Assembly: GCA_003952965.2 (NCBI GenBank)
Contig: CM025856.1
Location: 5,219,234-5,283,233 of the forward strand
Direction: 5' to 3'
DNA length: 64,000 nt
From: Morella rubra
Taxonomy: Eukaryota; Streptophyta; Magnoliopsida; Fagales; Myricaceae
This document shows, piece by piece, positions 59,576 through 64,000 of this stretch. The notes beneath the pieces were generated by a model. That model worked only from the letters and a program-made list of their open reading frames with translations, did no database searches and was not told the origin of the DNA. The translations under genes and the position numbers were made by a program. Position 1 is the stretch's first letter, and the number at the start of each line of letters is the position of its first letter.

Positions 59576-62536
59576 CAGTAAAACTCAAGTGAAACACTCT
59601 TTTTGTCGAGCAGTAGGAAAACCAAAATGTACTGTCCTGGTTATGTCAGTAGTACCATCAATATATTGAGCCCCACTATCCAATAGGAAGAGTTTCTCTG
59701 AATCCACCAAGGTACAACTTTCTGTTTCTGGTTTGTAGTGTACGATCTCCCCATTTGCACCAGAAGCTGGGAGAACAACCTAACCGTGAGCAGTGAGGTT
59801 TCATAACAGAGAAGGAAACATCTCTGAAAGTTATTAGCCACAATTTGCTAAGCAGCAAACAGGATGATCATTTGAGTAAGCACTAAAAGAAAATAAAGCA
59901 AAAGCTTGTAATTTATGCAAGCATGAAAAGAAAAAAGGGTTCCAGCTTGTTATGAAGTAATATACTCTACAAATTGTGATTCAGTAGGAGGGAAAATCAA
60001 CCAGTACTTCTGAAGTGCAAAGAAAGATTCTGCAGTAGTAATTCACTTCAACTTAATAGGATCCAAGATTACAAACTACTTAGAAAGTTTGGCTTTTCTC
60101 TATGAACTGAGGACACATAATTATTAGAATTTACACAATCTAACTCAACTCAAAAGACGCCTTGAGTAGTGAGGGATACCACAACCTTATAAGGAGCACA
60201 TTGACTAGTTTCTCTAGCAATGTGGGACTTCCAACACGCCCCCTCACGTGTGGCGGGAATACATCCAAGCCAACACGTGGAAACGGGTGAAACGGTGGAC
60301 CACAAACTAGGAACCTGCTCTGATACCATGAGATTTACACAAAGTGGGTAATCTCTCAACAAAAAAGACCTTGAGTAGTGAGGGATACCACAACCTTATA
60401 AGAGCACATTGACTAGTTTCTCTAGCAATGTGGGACTTCCAACACGCCCCCTCACGTGTGGCGGGAATACATCCAAGCCAACACGTTGGACCACAAACTA
60501 GGAACCTGCTATACCATATTAGAATTTACACAATCTAACTCAACTCCAAAAGACGCCTTGAGTAGTGAGGGATACCACAACCTTTTAAGGAGCACATTGA
60601 CTAGTTTTCTCTAGCAATGTGGGACTTTCAACAATAATCACAATTAAAGAATTTGATTTGCCTCCTAGATCATATCAAATTTGATCTAAAATCTCTAAAA
60701 GTAGGGAGAAAATTACCAAATTAATGGTAACATACCACTTATAGTGCCGAAACTTGTATCATTGAAACCAGCCTGCTTTGAACGAAACTCAAGAAGCTTA
60801 TCTGCAACTTCCACCTCTGTTAGTTTCACATTCTTCTGGATTACATCTTCCAGCCAGGCCCAAAACTGTGCCAGAGCAGCGCCATCCCTGCATACAAGTT
60901 ATCAGTTGCATTTCCACAAAGTGTCTAGCGAAGTTCATCTTTTTAACTAGTGTTATAGAAGTGAACTTTCCCCACAAAATAACAACTTTGATCTCAAAAC
61001 GAGCACCATCGTCCATGCCTATGGAGGCTTACTAGCATCTATTTTGCTTACACTTTTCTCCCCATGCTGCTAGAAAAAAATATTCTCCTCAAGACTTCCA
61101 CAGATAGCTAAATCTATCCACTCAGACACACAAGAGAAAAATACGGACATTAGACTAGAGGGTATTAAATCCGATGGATTAATGACAGAACAGTTATAAT
61201 GTGCTATGATTGTTGAACCATAACACAAAACATGAGACTGATTAAAATCTGCTAGGCTTCAGTAAACTATTGACAGCAAAAAGAGGAAAAATTACCTGAA
61301 GTATAATGAAGTAACCAAATGGATTAAATAATTAAGTGATCTACAAGCATGAACTACAAGTCATCAATAAGTTCCTCACAATGAACAGTTGAGGGACGAG
61401 AAAAATATAAATGAGCCAGCAAAGAGAGTCCAGCCAACAGATGAAAAAAAACAATTAATTACTCCATAGTACTTCTACTAATTCCAAAGAACTATTAACA
61501 AAGTTGTTTCAAAAAGCTACTAAGAAATTTGGTAAATAACAAAAATGCCAATCTTAAAGCTTATAGTTAGAAACATTCTTGTCTGCATATGACAAAAATG
61601 ATTCATGATTATCATTAAGGCATTGATGGGAAACAAAACATGCAAAACAGCCACATAAAATGATCAACATACCTATCAGGCCCTATAAGGAACAATTAAT
61701 TACCTTAAATGAGAATTCTGCATCCCTTCTAGCTCAGCGTAATTTTTTACTGCCTTTGCCACAGAGATAGGGGATGACTTATACACTCCAGGGTGGCCCA
61801 CAGAATGACCGTTGCTCGTGGTACATCTTTCACAGGCAGATTTATAGGTGTTAACAATGGCTGCATTAACAGACGATGTATCCAGCCAAAGGCAAGTCCC
61901 TTGCACTGCCAAACTGAAAAATGGAACTACGTTACGATTTTTCAGATTGCAGTAATTACGAAATGAGTTTGCACCAATATGTATGTAAAACAAGCCGAAG
62001 GCCATTATAGCCTCAGAATATGTTGGTATCTATTTCAGACAAGCAAGAAAGTCTGCATTTCCAGCATTATACATGTGATGGCCAATTGCAGTTCACATCC
62101 TTTTCACAGTATTTTAGTAAACTGACAACACAGCCAGTTCACCAGCTGAAAAGAGATCATGCATTTTTGTGCATGTTTAATGGTGGTCCTTGTGAACATA
62201 TTGAGGGTGGTTGTTTATGCTTGTGCAGCATTGCTGCTTTAATCCAGACAAAACAAGAAAGTGTAACTTTTACAAGGTAGTATGCAGAGATTCACCTATA
62301 TTGCGTAAACTCTTCCAATGGTACACACACACCCACAGAGAGAGACAGAGTTCCCAACTATACCTTTCTATTTCAGAAAGAATAGAATCATATGGCCTCA
62401 ACTCTATCCCTGCATTCTTCAAGTGATTCATCACCTCTGGCATGACTTTAGAATTGTCTATAAATAATTTTGCTCCATCAATCTCCACAATTAAGTATGC
62501 GTACATAACGGGTGAATGTGGAACGTCGCTTCCTCT
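59576..62536 (-). pseudogene. APP1: Xaa-Pro aminopeptidase (aminopeptidase P, APP1-like), broken partial gene
   Basis: Four exons join in frame: 62536-62364 (RGSDVPHSPVMYAYLIVEI), 61913-61704 (AVKNYAELEGMQNSHLR), 60887-60736 (DGAALAQFWAWLEDV) and 59766-59576 (GANGEIVHYKPE, LLDSGAQYIDGTTDITRTVH). The family removes an N-terminal residue before proline using two metal ions. The two Asp ligands (DSG and TTDITR) are present in the last exon. In that exon CFTRVLQ, usual for the family, reads CFT-stop-VLL: a TGA at 59585-59587 where CGA is expected, just before the donor at 59575. The remaining metal ligands (His, Glu, Glu) have no exon in the window. Earlier exons (about the first 250 residues) would lie right of 62536, where a transposase relic sits. 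A functional gene is unlikely unless the stop is a sequencing error and the gene continues elsewhere. Confidence 0.85.
60122..60633 (-). mobile_element. TRIM-type LTR retroelement array, three LTRs, 5-bp target-site duplication
   Basis: Three direct repeats of about 116 bp (60122-60236, 60329-60444, 60517-60633) begin, on the minus strand, TGTTGGAAGTCCCACATTGC or close to it. The two spacers are nearly identical except for short deletions. Read on the minus strand, each starts with a primer-binding site next to the LTR, intact in one case (TGGTATCAGAGC, complementary to initiator Met tRNA). Each ends in a purine tract (GTGAGGGGGCG). ATAAT flanks the whole array (60117-60121 and 60634-60638). 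It has no coding capacity and lies in an intron of the aminopeptidase P relic. Confidence 0.85.
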
Positions 62537-62794
62537 CTGCAAAAAAGGAAATGGAAGTATTGATTTAAAGATTCAAAAAATATGAACAAAAAAAACTCAA
62601 GCTTTGTGTGGGACAGGACACACACCCCCACAGAAAAAGATAATACAGTTTTGGAAGTCCCAAGACTCTAGATTTCTTTTCATCTTCTTCTTCTACTTCT
62701 TTTTAATTTTTCTTGAGGGTCGAACTTTAAACACAAAATAAGAAGAATTTTTTTTTTTCCTTCGTAACTGCAACAAATCTGCTTGGAGTCTACA

Positions 62795-63535
62795 TATCCG
62801 AAATATTAAGACTAAAAGCATTAAAAATATTAAAATACACATACCGTACTATGTACTATGACTGAGAGTGGGCAATTGGATCCTGCGTTTCTGCATCTTC
62901 TAAAATGTTGCAAAATGGCTTTGTTCTCTATAGTTTTAAAAACTTCTTGCTCTATGTACACTACGACATCCAAATTGTCTTCTAGCTTCATTGTGAGCAC
63001 TATCATGTGCACCAACATGTTCATCAAAAACTTCCACTGCCTTTTTTCAATTGCTAAATCCTGTAGATATAAACACATCTCCTCCGGATTGTGCTCTTTT
63101 AGGTCGCCTAAATAGATAACACCACAAGCAATATGCCTCATCCTTTTATACACTATATTCCAACCAATTAAAATCTTTAAACCATACCTCCCTAAAATCC
63201 CTCATTTCTTGCTCGTATTGCTTATTGGGAAAATCATGACCACGGGGTCGAAAAGGACCTTTGATCAAGTACTTCTTACGAACTTGATCCTTAATCCCAA
63301 CATCATATTCTTCAATGAGTTCACGGAACCCTGAGTTAGCAACAATATCATCCGGACTAAACATAATACGAGGTCTTTTTGAACTAATATCCGTTACAAA
63401 ATTAATAGCCACGTTAGGAGTATTAGACGACCCCACACTGTGTGACTTTCCTTTATCCACAAACTTACTCCAATTATCATAAACAAAATAAAACAAAGAT
63501 GAAGACAATCTCAATCTGAGATCACAACTCAAAAA
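62795..63535 (-). mobile_element. Decayed TTF-type hAT-like transposase, N-terminal part
   Basis: The minus-strand frame from 63532 reads KRPRIMFSPDDIVANSGFRE, KGPFRPRGHDFPNK and DFNWLEYS, the usual start of the plant TTF-type zinc-finger/DUF4371 transposase family. Continuing in another frame it reads YCLWCYLFRRPKRAQSGGDV, then GAHDSAHNEARRQFGC. At least one frameshift and a TGA where Trp is expected (SN-stop-KKA) break it. The catalytic domain is missing. The block near 62825 matches one in the element at 31189-32314. Confidence 0.75.
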
Positions 63536-63544
63536 TCAAAACTT

Positions 63545-63950
63545 CCAAATCTAATATAATTCAAATTCAAATCACAATTTAATTACATTACATTCAATTG
63601 ATATTGCAATTAAATTAATTAAAAATGATAGTACCAAAAAAAATCCCCAATTTCCCAAAATGTTCCAATTTAATTAATTCAAATTCAAATTCAAATCAAA
63701 ATTCCAATCTAATTACATTGCATTCAATTGTTATAATCAAATTAATTAAAAATGAATTAGGTGTGATATGTCAAAATCCCTATTTTAATTGGATCACAAC
63801 TCAAAAATCCAAATTTCAATTTAATTAATTCAAATCCAAATTCCAATTTACTTACATTGCAGTCAATTGACATTACAATCAAATAATGAAAAATTAATTA
63901 GTGTGTATGTCAAAATCTATTTCACAATTGGATCACAACTCAAAACATCA
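63545..63950. repeat. AT-rich tandem repeat, three diverged units of about 130-140 bp
   Basis: Phrases around CATTCAATTGATATTGCAAT, CATTCAATTGTTATAATCAA and AGTCAATTGACATTACAATC recur at about 63593, 63721 and 63862. Each is followed by ATTAATTAAAAATGA-type sequence. It lies upstream of the transposase frame and may be the subterminal part of that element. It continues towards the window edge. Confidence 0.6.
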
Positions 63951-64000
63951 AATCCAAAATCCAATCTAATTAATTCAAATCATCCCAAATATACCATTGC

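Noticed and set aside
1-64000. An undescribed multi-gene biological system
   Set aside because: The recognised genes belong to known, unrelated plant families with separate promoters. Nothing in the layout indicates a functional cluster.

Overview
The window is nuclear DNA of a flowering plant. Genes are split by many GT-AG introns, intergenic DNA is AT-rich and full of small DNA transposons and retroposon debris, and the best-recognised proteins are typical of eudicots (PLS-class PPR protein, plant endo-beta-mannosidase, peroxisomal LACS, non-RD LRR receptor kinase). From memory, the Arabidopsis counterparts of the PPR gene (At3g05340), a neighbouring J-domain gene (At3g05345) and LACS6 (At3g05970) lie on the same chromosome arm, so the block looks like an expanded syntenic segment. 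A woody rosid would fit, but the species cannot be named from the sequence.

Layout: 1.57-5.16 kb, the last seven exons of a DUF1995 plastid protein (+). 6.6-10.5 kb, a J-domain/ferredoxin-like protein (-) whose first exon is tandemly duplicated. 11.1-14.9 kb, a broken LRR-XII receptor kinase (-) joined to a LINE fragment, plus a second deletion-riddled copy of that junction. 16.27-18.35 kb, an intact intronless PPR gene (-). 20.3-29.1 kb, an intact 11-exon mannosylglycoprotein endo-beta-mannosidase (-). 29.2-41.2 kb, a gene-poor transposon landscape: MITEs, a hAT-like element with target-site duplication, a poly(A) retroposon with target-site duplication, a CACTA-like array and a proline-rich protein relic. 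41.4-50.3 kb, a 23-exon peroxisomal long-chain acyl-CoA synthetase (+). 50.1-56.2 kb, a tandem segmental duplication carrying its last exon and LINE remains. 56.4-58.7 kb, repeats. 59.6-62.5 kb, a broken stretch of aminopeptidase P (-) with a TRIM-type retroelement array in one intron. 62.8-64.0 kb, a decayed TTF-type hAT-like transposase (-).

The genes are independent housekeeping or defence-type loci, not an operon or cluster. I found no undescribed multi-gene system. The most informative points are an as-1-like TGACG pair just upstream of the LACS6 TATA box, a reading-phase mismatch between LACS6 exons 20 and 21, complementary lesions in the duplicated exon 1 of the J-domain gene, and several duplications in which one copy differs mainly by short deletions. 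That last pattern could be real decay or an assembly artefact. All exon boundaries were derived by eye from splice signals and protein-family recall.
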